51,577 nucleotides of DNA from Bacteroidales bacterium (GTDB lineage: Bacteria > Bacteroidota > Bacteroidia > Bacteroidales > Bacteroidaceae). Position 1 is the first letter of the stretch. Each line of letters opens with the position of its first letter. Both the position numbers and the translations under genes were made by a program. The DNA is taken from the NCBI GenBank assembly GCA_012729225.1, contig JAAYDO010000135.1, positions 1 through 51,577 of the forward strand. Reading direction: 5' to 3'. The notes under the pieces are model-generated. The model worked only from the letters and a program-made list of their open reading frames with translations. It was not told the origin of the DNA and made no database searches. This document shows, piece by piece, positions 28,858-36,282 of this stretch.

Positions 28858-28877
28858 CAAACGGAAAGAATTAAGAC

Positions 28878-29660
28878 ATGGATAAACTGATTTTCATAAG
28901 TAATGATGATGGTTTTGATGCTGAGGGCGTCAAACAATTGGCTGAGATGGCAAGAGCGTTTGGTGATGTGTTTGTGGTGGCTCCTGATGGGGGAAGAAGT
29001 GGTGCAAGCATGAGTATTAGCAGTCACGACCCTGTTCGCAACACGTTTGTGATGCAGAAAGATGCTACAGATACTTTGGGCAGTCTGACAGTGTGGGCTT
29101 GTTCTGGCACACCAATTGACTGTACCAAGATGGCATTTGAGAAACTGTTGCCACGTCGTCCAGATCTTGTGTTGGGTGGAATCAATCATGGTGACAACTG
29201 TGCTGTGAACGCTCATTATTCAGGCACGATGTCAATTGCACTGGAAGGATGTATCAAGCATGTGCCTTCTATTGCTTTCTCAAGTGGCAGGGTTGCGGAG
29301 GATGCAGATTTCAGTTATATGAAGGAGTGGGTGCAAAAATTCATTGACATGGTGCTCCGAGAGGGTTTGCCAGATGATACTTGCCTGAATGTGAATGTGC
29401 CGGATGTCACTCCATTGAAGGGTGTGAAGGTCTGCAAGATGGGTATGGGCGATTGGTATGAGGAATGGCAGGAGCGAGATCACCCCAGAGGTGGCAAGTA
29501 TTACTGGATAGCAGGCTATTATGCTCCTCACAATACAGATGATGTGGAAAGTGACACGTGGGCATTTGAACATGGATATGTGGCTGTCACTCCTCTTCAC
29601 CTTGACATGACAGATTATAAAACCAAAGAAAGCCTGAAGAGAGTTTTTGGATGTGAATGA
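28878..29660 (+). CDS. surE: 5'/3'-nucleotidase SurE
   Basis: A 260-residue cytoplasmic metal-dependent nucleotidase. The family signature is intact: FISNDDGFDAEGV with the two metal-binding Asp, VAPDGGRSGASMSIS, and SGTPIDCTKMAF, then GINHGDNCAVNAHYSGTM. SurE removes phosphate from nucleoside monophosphates and is tied to stress survival. Length matches the family. It heads an operon with lpxB and a small gene. Its stop codon lies at the start of a 22-bp tandem duplication. Confidence 0.94.
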   Translation: MDKLIFISNDDGFDAEGVKQLAEMARAFGDVFVVAPDGGRSGASMSISSHDPVRNTFVMQKDATDTLGSLTVWACSGTPIDCTKMAFEKLLPRRPDLVLGGINHGDNCAVNAHYSGTMSIALEGCIKHVPSIAFSSGRVAEDADFSYMKEWVQKFIDMVLREGLPDDTCLNVNVPDVTPLKGVKVCKMGMGDWYEEWQERDHPRGGKYYWIAGYYAPHNTDDVESDTWAFEHGYVAVTPLHLDMTDYKTKESLKRVFGCE

Positions 29661-29701
29661 CACATTATTAATATAATAGTGACACATTAATAATATAATA
29701 G
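29658..29701 (+). repeat. 22-bp tandem duplication between surE and lpxB
   Basis: Two 22-bp copies (29658-29679, 29680-29701) beginning TGACACATTA and ending ATATAATAG differ at one position. The first copy contains the surE stop codon. Confidence 0.9.
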
Positions 29702-29718
29702 GGTATTAGAAGACAACC

Positions 29719-30891
29719 GTGCGATATTATCTGATAGCGGGAGAGGCGTCTGGCGACTTGCATGCCTCTAACTTGATGGCGGAACTCAAGCGGAGAGACG
29801 ATGCGGCAGAGTTTCGGTTCTATGGTGGCGACAAGATGGCTGCTGTGGGAGGGACGCTTGTGAAGCATTATCGTGAATTGGCTTATATGGGCTTCATTCC
29901 TGTGTTGATGCACTTGCCTCAGATATTGAAGAACATGAGACAATGCAAGGCTGATATAGCCGAATGGAAGCCTGATGTGGTTGTTTTGGTGGATTATCCA
30001 GGCTTCAATCTCGATATTGCGGCGTTTGTTCGTGCAAGAGGTATATGCAAGGTCTATTACTATATCAGTCCTAAGATATGGGCATGGAAGGAATACCGTA
30101 TCAAGAATATCAGGCGTGATGTGGATGAACTGTTCTCTATTTTGCCGTTTGAGGTGAAGTGGTTTGAGGAGCGTGATTATAAGGTGCATTATGTGGGTAA
30201 TCCTTGTGTGGATGCTGTGGAGAAATGGAAACGTGAAGAGGCACAGGAAAGTCAGCAGGAGGCTAAGCGTGATGGAAAGAGGCAAATTGCGATATTGGCG
30301 GGAAGCCGGCGGCAAGAAATCAAGGACAACCTGCGGATGATGGTGGAGAGTGCCGCTGCATTTAAGGATTACCATATCGTGATAGCAGGTGCGCCCAATA
30401 TAGATGAGGCTTATTACCATGACTATCTACCCAAGGATGTGGAAGTGGAGATTCGGTTTGGTCAGACTTATCAGATTCTGAAGGATTCGGTGGCTGCTTT
30501 GGTCACTTCGGGAACAGCAACGCTCGAAACGGCAATATTGCGAGTTCCTCAGGTGGTGTGTTATGCCATGCCGTTGGGTAAGTTGGCTTCATGGCTGAAA
30601 AGTAAAATCTTAAAGGTGAAATATGTCTCATTGGTCAATTTGGTGGTGGATAGGGAGATCGTGCAAGAACTGGTGGCTGATCGTATGACAAGAACCAATA
30701 TCATTCACTATCTGGGCAGTATTCTTCCTGGAGGGGAGGCACGTCAGCAGATGCTGGATGACTATGAGGAGATGAACAGTCTGCTGGGTGGAGAAGGTGC
30801 GAGCAGAAGGGCTGCCGAGGAAATGCTAAGGCTCTTGAAGGCAGATAAAGAGAGAATGGACAAGAGTCTATTAGATGAAGAGGTCAATTAA
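29719..30891 (+). CDS. lpxB: Lipid-A-disaccharide synthase
   Basis: A 390-residue GT19 glycosyltransferase that joins UDP-2,3-diacylglucosamine and lipid X in lipid A synthesis at the inner face of the cytoplasmic membrane. It begins with GTG at 29719. Family blocks are YLIAGEASGDLHASNLM at the N-terminus, the KVYYYISPKIWAWKEYR region, the nucleotide-binding LAGSRRQEIKDNL (near residue 195), and the acceptor-site block VTSGTATLETAILRVPQVV. It follows surE by 58 bp, as is common in Bacteroidota. Confidence 0.95.
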   Translation: MRYYLIAGEASGDLHASNLMAELKRRDDAAEFRFYGGDKMAAVGGTLVKHYRELAYMGFIPVLMHLPQILKNMRQCKADIAEWKPDVVVLVDYPGFNLDIAAFVRARGICKVYYYISPKIWAWKEYRIKNIRRDVDELFSILPFEVKWFEERDYKVHYVGNPCVDAVEKWKREEAQESQQEAKRDGKRQIAILAGSRRQEIKDNLRMMVESAAAFKDYHIVIAGAPNIDEAYYHDYLPKDVEVEIRFGQTYQILKDSVAALVTSGTATLETAILRVPQVVCYAMPLGKLASWLKSKILKVKYVSLVNLVVDREIVQELVADRMTRTNIIHYLGSILPGGEARQQMLDDYEEMNSLLGGEGASRRAAEEMLRLLKADKERMDKSLLDEEVN

Positions 30892-30908
30892 AATTCTTAA
30901 TTAAAGAT

Positions 30909-31175
30909 ATGTTAGGAACATCAAATAACTTCAAGCCCTCCTATACAAAAGAGGATTTACAAGAGTTGGAGGAATGGTTTAAGGCTCACCCTTATCACGG
31001 TGAGATGGAAATGTCTGGCGGTGGTATCCGTATGAGTGATGTGGGCAGTTCTGTAGAAAGGCTTTTGGAGGTTGCCGAGGTGGGTGGCGTGGAGAACAGA
31101 ACCTATGCTGGTACTGTCAATATGCTGTATGCCATCAGAGACCAGTTGCTTGCTCAGGGTAAGGTGAAAGAATAA
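30909..31175 (+). CDS. Small conserved-looking hypothetical protein
   Basis: An 88-residue soluble acidic protein that I do not recognise as a named family. It has an N-terminal helix (KEDLQELEEWFKAHP), a Gly-rich turn (MSGGGIRMSDVG), and a predicted helical second half (SVERLLEVAEVGG, TVNMLYAIRDQLL). No membrane segment, signal peptide or metal site is seen. It starts 17 bp after lpxB and is probably co-translated with it. Codon use looks like its neighbours, so it is probably a real gene. Confidence 0.65.
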   Translation: MLGTSNNFKPSYTKEDLQELEEWFKAHPYHGEMEMSGGGIRMSDVGSSVERLLEVAEVGGVENRTYAGTVNMLYAIRDQLLAQGKVKE

Positions 31176-31323
31176 AGCAATCAAACCCGAATAGGTCATT
31201 GAAGCATTGTCCCATTCCTTTTTCCCTAATGAACGTCATAGGAGAATCTCTATTGTGTTGGGTTGATCATCAATAATTGAGACAATTGAGATAAGGTAAA
31301 TACCCCCTTACAACAATTATTCC

Positions 31324-31446
31324 CTCCCCATGCTTCTGCGAGCCTTCGAGATGCCTTCGAGATGCCTCTTAGATAATTCCACCACCTTTTTCTTGTGCGC
31401 CATGAAGGGATGTGAGGAGGGGATTGGAGGCCAAGACTGGAACAAA
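31324..31446 (-). repeat. Dispersed intergenic element, copy 2 (inverted)
   Basis: The reverse complement matches 5252-5383 over about 120 bp, including CTCGCAGAAGCATGGGGA and the TCTCGAAGGCA units (two here, four there). It ends about 50 bp before the restriction-modification operon. The flanking 31176-31323 stretch shows only a weak single 22-bp-like unit (TTGAAGCATTGTCC near 31200). Confidence 0.75.
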
Positions 31447-31460
31447 ATTCATGTAAAAGA

Positions 31461-31474
31461 AGTACCTGTGTACT
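31461..31474. promoter_or_regulatory. Palindrome, candidate operator of the restriction-modification regulator
   Basis: AGTAC-CTGT-GTACT is a perfect inverted repeat 20 bp upstream of the XRE start codon, the position expected for autoregulation by a controller-type protein. The assignment is inference. Confidence 0.4.
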
Positions 31475-31494
31475 GCAATTACATTATTAAAATA

Positions 31495-31719
31495 ATGAAA
31501 GACAATAAAAATACAAACCGAATTAAGGTTGTTCTTGCTGAGAAAAAGTTGCAAAACCAATGGCTTGCGGAAAAACTTGGCAGAGATCAAGCAACCATTT
31601 CAAAATGGTGTGCCAATGCATGCCAGCCCCCCTTGGAAGTGTTGATACAGATTGCACAATGTTTAGTTAATATTAAAGAACCAATCCGTGTGTCGGAACA
31701 CAATCCCTACAAAGAATAA
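31495..31719 (+). CDS. Small XRE-family regulator (controller-like) of the restriction-modification module
   Basis: A 74-residue protein when started at ATG 31495 (MKDNKNTNRIKVVLAEKK). The helix-turn-helix is NQWLAEKLGRDQATISKWCANACQP, followed by a dimerisation-type helix (LEVLIQIAQCLV). A longer in-frame start at 31330 would translate a dispersed repeat and is rejected. Its stop overlaps the methyltransferase start (TAATG), so the two are translationally coupled. Small XRE proteins in such operons often time expression of methyltransferase and endonuclease; a palindrome lies just upstream. Confidence 0.8.
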   Translation: MKDNKNTNRIKVVLAEKKLQNQWLAEKLGRDQATISKWCANACQPPLEVLIQIAQCLVNIKEPIRVSEHNPYKE

Positions 31720-33050
31720 TGGCAAATAAGTCTTTCTCTTTATTTGATTTTTGTAAGAAACGAGCCGATAAGGTTCAAATCTTTGGCGAAGAGTCGCTCG
31801 ATGAAGAAGGAAATGTAATTTCCTTTATAGATCAAGCTGCTCTCGTAACTCATTTCTTGCAGTTGCGACATTCAAAGGTTGATACACCATATGCCGGCAA
31901 AGCAGAAAGCATTCTTCATCTGTGGTATGAATTCATTCGTGGAGAACGTTCCCAACGCCCTAATGACTTTGTAGGTGTTGCAGAATCCGAGTATGGCTAT
32001 CAAAACTATCTTTTCCCAGATTTGTTTCAAGAACCATTTCCTGCGCCAAAAAATCTAAAATTTACCTTCATTGACCTTTTTGCAGGTATTGGAGGATTCA
32101 GAATGGCTTTTCAAAATCTGGGAGGTGAATGTGTGTTCTCTTCTGAGTGGGATGAGCAAGCAAAGAAAACTTATTTCGCAAATTACGGGGAAGTCCCATT
32201 TGGCGATATTACAAAGGAATCTACAAAGAACAAGATTCCCAAAGATTTTGATATACTTTGTGCTGGATTTCCATGCCAAGCATTCTCTCTTGCTGGCAAG
32301 AAACTTGGGTTTGCAGAAACAAGAGGAACACTTTTCTTTGATGTTGCAGAGATTCTGCGTAGATACCAGCCAAAAGCATTCTTCTTGGAAAATGTTAAAG
32401 GTCTTGCTATTCACGACAAAGGAAAGACTCTTAAAACAATCTTGAACACATTGGACGAGGTTGGTTATATAGTACCAGAACCTCAAATTGTGAACGCTAT
32501 GTACTTTGGAGTGCCACAGCATCGTGAAAGAATTTATATTGTTGGATTCCGCAAAGATTTGGGCTTGTCTGCAGAGGATTTTACCTATCCTGAGCAGAAA
32601 GAAGTTACCAAGAAATGGATTGACGTAAGAGAAGAAAAGCCTGTTCCTGCTAAGTATTATCTTTCAACTACATATCAACAGACATTGATAAACCACAAAG
32701 CGCGTCATGCAGCAAAAGGTAATGGATTTGGTTATGATATTATTCCAGACGATGGTGTATCTCATGCTATTGTGGTCGGAGGAATGGGGCGTGAAAGCAA
32801 TCTTGTTATAGACTTCCGACAGAAGGATCTAACACCAACGACCAATATTAAAGGAACTGTAAATACAGATGGCTGGAGAAAAATGACGCCACGTGAATGG
32901 GCACGATTGCAAGGGTATCCCGACACATTCAAGATAGTTGTCTCAGATGCATCTGCATATAAACAATTTGGTAATAGTGTTGCAGTTCCTGCTATTCAAG
33001 CAACAGCAACACAATTGCTTAAGTCATTACAAGACAAAAAAATATTATAA
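31719..33050 (+). CDS. DNA (cytosine-5-)-methyltransferase, M.HpaII-like (predicted CCGG)
   Basis: A 443-residue C5-methyltransferase. Motif I FIDLFAGIGGFR is near residue 120, the catalytic motif IV GFPCQAFS has Cys186, then ENVKG (VI), GVPQHRERIYIVGF (VIII) and the C-terminal QFGNSVAVPAI (X). The target-recognition region and blocks such as NGFGYDIIPDDG, AIVVGGMGRE and TPTTNIKG resemble M.HpaII as I recall it, so methylation at CCGG is predicted. A longer than usual N-terminal part (about 1-110) precedes motif I. It overlaps the XRE gene by one base and is followed after one base by the endonuclease frame. AT-rich composition relative to the flanks points to horizontal acquisition. Confidence 0.93.
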   Translation: MANKSFSLFDFCKKRADKVQIFGEESLDEEGNVISFIDQAALVTHFLQLRHSKVDTPYAGKAESILHLWYEFIRGERSQRPNDFVGVAESEYGYQNYLFPDLFQEPFPAPKNLKFTFIDLFAGIGGFRMAFQNLGGECVFSSEWDEQAKKTYFANYGEVPFGDITKESTKNKIPKDFDILCAGFPCQAFSLAGKKLGFAETRGTLFFDVAEILRRYQPKAFFLENVKGLAIHDKGKTLKTILNTLDEVGYIVPEPQIVNAMYFGVPQHRERIYIVGFRKDLGLSAEDFTYPEQKEVTKKWIDVREEKPVPAKYYLSTTYQQTLINHKARHAAKGNGFGYDIIPDDGVSHAIVVGGMGRESNLVIDFRQKDLTPTTNIKGTVNTDGWRKMTPREWARLQGYPDTFKIVVSDASAYKQFGNSVAVPAIQATATQLLKSLQDKKIL

Positions 33051-33051
33051 T

Positions 33052-33594
33052 ATGGCGGTTTGGCAATTTAATCGAGGAGAATGGACTGAAGCATACGTGT
33101 TTATGCGTTTGCTCGGTGATGGACGTATATATGGAGCATCGTCTGACTTAACAAAAGATGACTCCTGTTATATAGATATTGTCGATATAATAAGAGACGA
33201 ACCAGATAAAATTCTAATATTTGAGCGTTTTGTTGAAACTAATATTGCCTATATCAGAGCGTCTAAAGATGGAGAGGAAATAAATGTTGTAACTGCGCCT
33301 GAATTATCAGAGTATGCGCAGGTATTATATGACAGCATAAGAACATTGGCTGCAAACCGAGTTGTTGGAGTTGTAAACGTTCAAGAATATCTGGAATCAC
33401 TTGGTGTAGATACACCAAAGGCAAATCTTTCTGAAGAAGCAAAAGAAAGATATGGTGCAAAAACTGATGTAATTATTACAAGTGAGGAATCTCTGGATCA
33501 CTCTAGAACTACTGAAGGTTTTTCCGTTAAATCTCATATTGGTAGCCCCGCAACATTATTTAATTGCTCCCAAACATCAGGATTTACATTTTAA
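33052..33594 (+). CDS. N-terminal half of the interrupted HpaII-like endonuclease
   Basis: 180 residues from ATG 33052, one base after the methyltransferase stop, to TAA at 33592. An ATG upstream at 32938 lies inside the methyltransferase gene and is not the start. It ends GSPATLFNCSQTSGFTF, in the middle of the conserved GFSVKS block region. Confidence 0.6.
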   Translation: MAVWQFNRGEWTEAYVFMRLLGDGRIYGASSDLTKDDSCYIDIVDIIRDEPDKILIFERFVETNIAYIRASKDGEEINVVTAPELSEYAQVLYDSIRTLAANRVVGVVNVQEYLESLGVDTPKANLSEEAKERYGAKTDVIITSEESLDHSRTTEGFSVKSHIGSPATLFNCSQTSGFTF

Positions 33595-33612
33595 ATTATA
33601 GGATGTGATGAA

Positions 33613-34281
33613 ATGGGTATGCAGCAAATGAACGAGAAAGATTCTTTCCTCTCAATCATAAATGCAATAAAGGAGAATTATTCTCTTGAGTATGTGGGAT
33701 GCAGGAATGAAGTTTTTGAACAAAATATCGCTATTGTGGACTCCCGAATGGAAGAAGTCCTCAGCACTGCTGTACTTGCACAATCTTCATATTACGGAGC
33801 ATGCGATTCCGACGTAAAAGATGTCTGCAATAAGATGATAGAATTAAATCCTATAAACGTCAAGAATCCGCAGATGTTTTATCCTGCGAAGTTCAAAGAT
33901 TTTCTTTTTGATTCATTTGCAGGTATGACAGCATCTTCAATATGGAATGGAAGAAAGAGGCTTACAGGTGGTTATATTGATGTGAGTCGCAATGGCGAGA
34001 TGTTATATTATCGTGCCATGTCTGACGATATTTTTGGTAACTATCTATTTGAGAACACATATTTTGATCGCCCAGATAGAGGCGCTTGCAAAGATTTTGC
34101 AGTAGCCCAAGCCAAAGCCTATCTGGAAAATCGAGAATTAACAGAAGACGAAGTCAATGCTTTAATATACAAGAATGGAGTTTCTGGGACAAAAAAGGCA
34201 AAAAAAGGTGATTTCGGATATGTGTACAAGAGGAACAATGATTATTTCATTGATTTGAATTTCCAGATTAGATTTAGATAG
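33613..34281 (+). CDS. C-terminal half of the interrupted HpaII-like endonuclease
   Basis: 222 residues from ATG 33613 (a second Met follows at codon 3), in the same frame as the upstream half. AGGATGTGATGAA just upstream might allow reinitiation. It keeps the conserved end GYVYKRNNDYFIDLNFQIRF, so no further decay is visible in it. Confidence 0.5.
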   Translation: MGMQQMNEKDSFLSIINAIKENYSLEYVGCRNEVFEQNIAIVDSRMEEVLSTAVLAQSSYYGACDSDVKDVCNKMIELNPINVKNPQMFYPAKFKDFLFDSFAGMTASSIWNGRKRLTGGYIDVSRNGEMLYYRAMSDDIFGNYLFENTYFDRPDRGACKDFAVAQAKAYLENRELTEDEVNALIYKNGVSGTKKAKKGDFGYVYKRNNDYFIDLNFQIRFR

Positions 34282-34313
34282 AGTTGTTGTTAATTCACTA
34301 TTCAGGAAAACAC

Positions 34314-35093
34314 TCAACCTTCAGCAGACACCTTATTGGTCAGATCTATGAACTCTTGAACAGAGAGTTGCTCCGGACGGCGAGTGAAGATGGGGTCAGC
34401 GAGTAGGGGTGAGTCCTTGCCCAAAATCTGCTTCATGCCATTTCGCATCATCTTTCTGCGCATGGTGAAGACTGTCTTGACAATGCGTCTGAACAGTTGT
34501 TCGTCACATCCAAGAGTCTGTTTGTTGTTGCGGGTGAGTCTGATCACGGCACTTTTCACTTTTGGAGGAGGATTGAACACGTTCTCATTGACTGTGAATA
34601 AATACTCTACATCATACCAAGCTTGGATGAGCACGCTCAACACGCCATAGGTTTTATTTCCGGGGGAAGCGGCCATGCGTTCTGCAACCTCTTTTTGTAT
34701 CATGCCTGTACAGCAAGGAATGAGGTCTCGGTTTTCCACCATCTTGAAAAAGATTTGGGAAGAGATGTTGTAAGGATAATTGCCTGTCAATACAAAAGGC
34801 TTTCCATCAAATACATCATGGAGATTCATCTTCAGAAAGTCTCCCTCAATGATATTGTCACTCAGGGCTGGAAAATGCTCGTGGAGATAGGGTACAGAGT
34901 CGAAGTCTATCTCCACTACCTTGAAAGGTCTTCCCTTTGGAAGAATATATTGTGTCAGCACACCCATGCCTGGTCCTACTTCTAAAACAGGAATGTCGGG
35001 ACAAGCATCAATGGTGTCGGCTATGCGTTTGGCAACACTTAAATCTGTGAGAAAATGCTGACCTAAAAATTTCTTTGGTTTTACGCTGTCCAT
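34314..35093 (-). CDS. rsmA: 16S rRNA dimethyladenosine transferase (KsgA/RsmA)
   Basis: A 259-residue SAM-dependent methyltransferase that dimethylates two adjacent adenosines in helix 45 of 16S rRNA during 30S maturation. The start KPKKFLGQHFLTD, motif I LEVGPGMGVLTQYIL (near residue 38) and motif IV GNYPYNISSQ (near residue 103) are diagnostic. Length is normal. It is convergent with the restriction-modification module, 32 bp from its end, which marks the right limit of the inserted DNA. Confidence 0.95.
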   Translation of the reverse strand: MDSVKPKKFLGQHFLTDLSVAKRIADTIDACPDIPVLEVGPGMGVLTQYILPKGRPFKVVEIDFDSVPYLHEHFPALSDNIIEGDFLKMNLHDVFDGKPFVLTGNYPYNISSQIFFKMVENRDLIPCCTGMIQKEVAERMAASPGNKTYGVLSVLIQAWYDVEYLFTVNENVFNPPPKVKSAVIRLTRNNKQTLGCDEQLFRRIVKTVFTMRRKMMRNGMKQILGKDSPLLADPIFTRRPEQLSVQEFIDLTNKVSAEG

Positions 35094-35203
35094 GAAAAAT
35101 ATATTTGATGAACTGATTTGTTCTTTTTTATTATTTATGTGGTTTCTCCTCTTCGGGAAGATAAATAAAATTCCTTTTCTCGTGCTAACTCGAATTTTAT
35201 CGT

Positions 35204-35211
35204 TATCTTTG
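35204..35211 (+). promoter_or_regulatory. -7 box of the flippase-like gene promoter
   Basis: TATCTTTG (35204-35211), 37 bp before the ATG at 35249; no clear -33 element. Confidence 0.55.
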
Positions 35212-35248
35212 CATCATTATTGCGTGGACAAAGTTACGACATTTCTGG

Positions 35249-36238
35249 ATGAACAGCAACAAAAAAAAGAAAAAAGCACTCAATATAGCCCTTCCTTTTG
35301 TGTTGGGAGGAGGCATCTTGTGGTGGATGTACCGTGACACGGACTTCCAGGCACTGGAAAAAACGGTTCTCCATGACATGAATTGGGGTTGGATGCTCTT
35401 TTCTTTAGTGTTTGGTGTAACAGCCCAGTTGTTTCGTGGCATCAGGTGGAAACAGGCACTTGAACCAATGGGCGAGCATCCCAAATTGATGGATTGCATT
35501 CATGCCGTGTTCATATCCTATGCGTCGAGTTTAATCATTCCTCGTAGTGGTGAATTAAGCAGGTGTGGCATCTTGTCAAAATATGATGGTGCGTCATTCT
35601 TGAAGGCTTTAGGCACAGTGGTCACAGAGAGGGTGATAGATTCACTGCTCATCTTGCTGATCACCTCAATCGTCATCCTTTCTCAGGTGGCTATCTTCGT
35701 GTCGTTCTTTGACCGTACGGGCACGGACATTCATGATATATTGAGTGGTTTCACCACTACGGGCTATATTGTGACAGCCATTTGCTTGGTCATCACGGTC
35801 GTGTTCCTCTGGGTGCTGATGCGTCGCTTTACCTTCATGGCGAAAATTAAAGACATGATGAGCAAGATGAAGGAGGGTGTCCTCTCTTTGAAGGGTGTGA
35901 AGAACAAATGGATGTTTGCCTTTTATACATTGGCTATATGGGCAAGCTATTTCATTCATTACTGGATGACTTTTAGGTGCTTTGCCTTTACTGAAAATCT
36001 TGGTTTCACAGTGGCTATTGTGAGTTTCATTGTAGGTAGCATCTCTGTGATTGTGCCCACGCCTAATGGAGCAGGACCTTGGCATTTTGCGGTAAAGACC
36101 ATTCTGGTTTTATACGGTTTGGCAGATACAGATGCTGTGACTTTTGTGTTGATAGTCCACACCATCCAGACCGCCCTGATTCCCGTGCTTGGCATCTTCT
36201 CGCTGGTGGCATTGGGGCTTAGACCTGTAAAAGAATAA
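35249..36238 (+). CDS. Flippase-like / lysylphosphatidylglycerol synthase-type membrane protein (UPF0104)
   Basis: A 329-residue polytopic inner-membrane protein with about eight hydrophobic segments and a basic N-terminus (NSNKKKKKA). Family blocks include QLFRGIRWKQALEPMG, YASSLIIPRSGELSRCGIL and the C-terminal VPTPNGAGPWHFAVKTILVLYG, typical of the UPF0104/AglD-like group whose members include the membrane domain of MprF. The transported or modified lipid cannot be named. pepD follows after 44 bp and may be on the same transcript. Confidence 0.8.
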   Translation: MNSNKKKKKALNIALPFVLGGGILWWMYRDTDFQALEKTVLHDMNWGWMLFSLVFGVTAQLFRGIRWKQALEPMGEHPKLMDCIHAVFISYASSLIIPRSGELSRCGILSKYDGASFLKALGTVVTERVIDSLLILLITSIVILSQVAIFVSFFDRTGTDIHDILSGFTTTGYIVTAICLVITVVFLWVLMRRFTFMAKIKDMMSKMKEGVLSLKGVKNKWMFAFYTLAIWASYFIHYWMTFRCFAFTENLGFTVAIVSFIVGSISVIVPTPNGAGPWHFAVKTILVLYGLADTDAVTFVLIVHTIQTALIPVLGIFSLVALGLRPVKE

Positions 36239-36282
36239 GAGAGACAAATCATAGAATTAATTAATCAATAAATAATAGAATT

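Larger units (their letters stand above)
33052..34281 (+). pseudogene. HpaII-family type II restriction endonuclease gene interrupted by an in-frame TAA
   Basis: Two adjacent frames are in the same phase (33052 and 33613 differ by a multiple of three) and are separated only by TAA at 33592-33594 and six sense codons. Joined, they give about 409 codons, slightly longer than HpaII (about 360 residues, from memory). The N-terminal half (FNRGEWTEAYVFMRLLGDGRIYG, GFSVKSHIGSPATLFN) and the C-terminal half (TGGYIDVSRNGEMLYY, GYVYKRNNDYFIDLNF) both look like HpaII-type enzymes. The site reads TTT TAA ATT, so one change from AAA (Lys) explains it. Either the enzyme is dead, leaving a lone methyltransferase, or it is made in two pieces. 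Confidence 0.8.

Noticed and set aside
31330-31494. N-terminal extension of the XRE regulator
   Set aside because: It reads through the dispersed element and the palindrome; the start at 31495 gives a normal small XRE protein.
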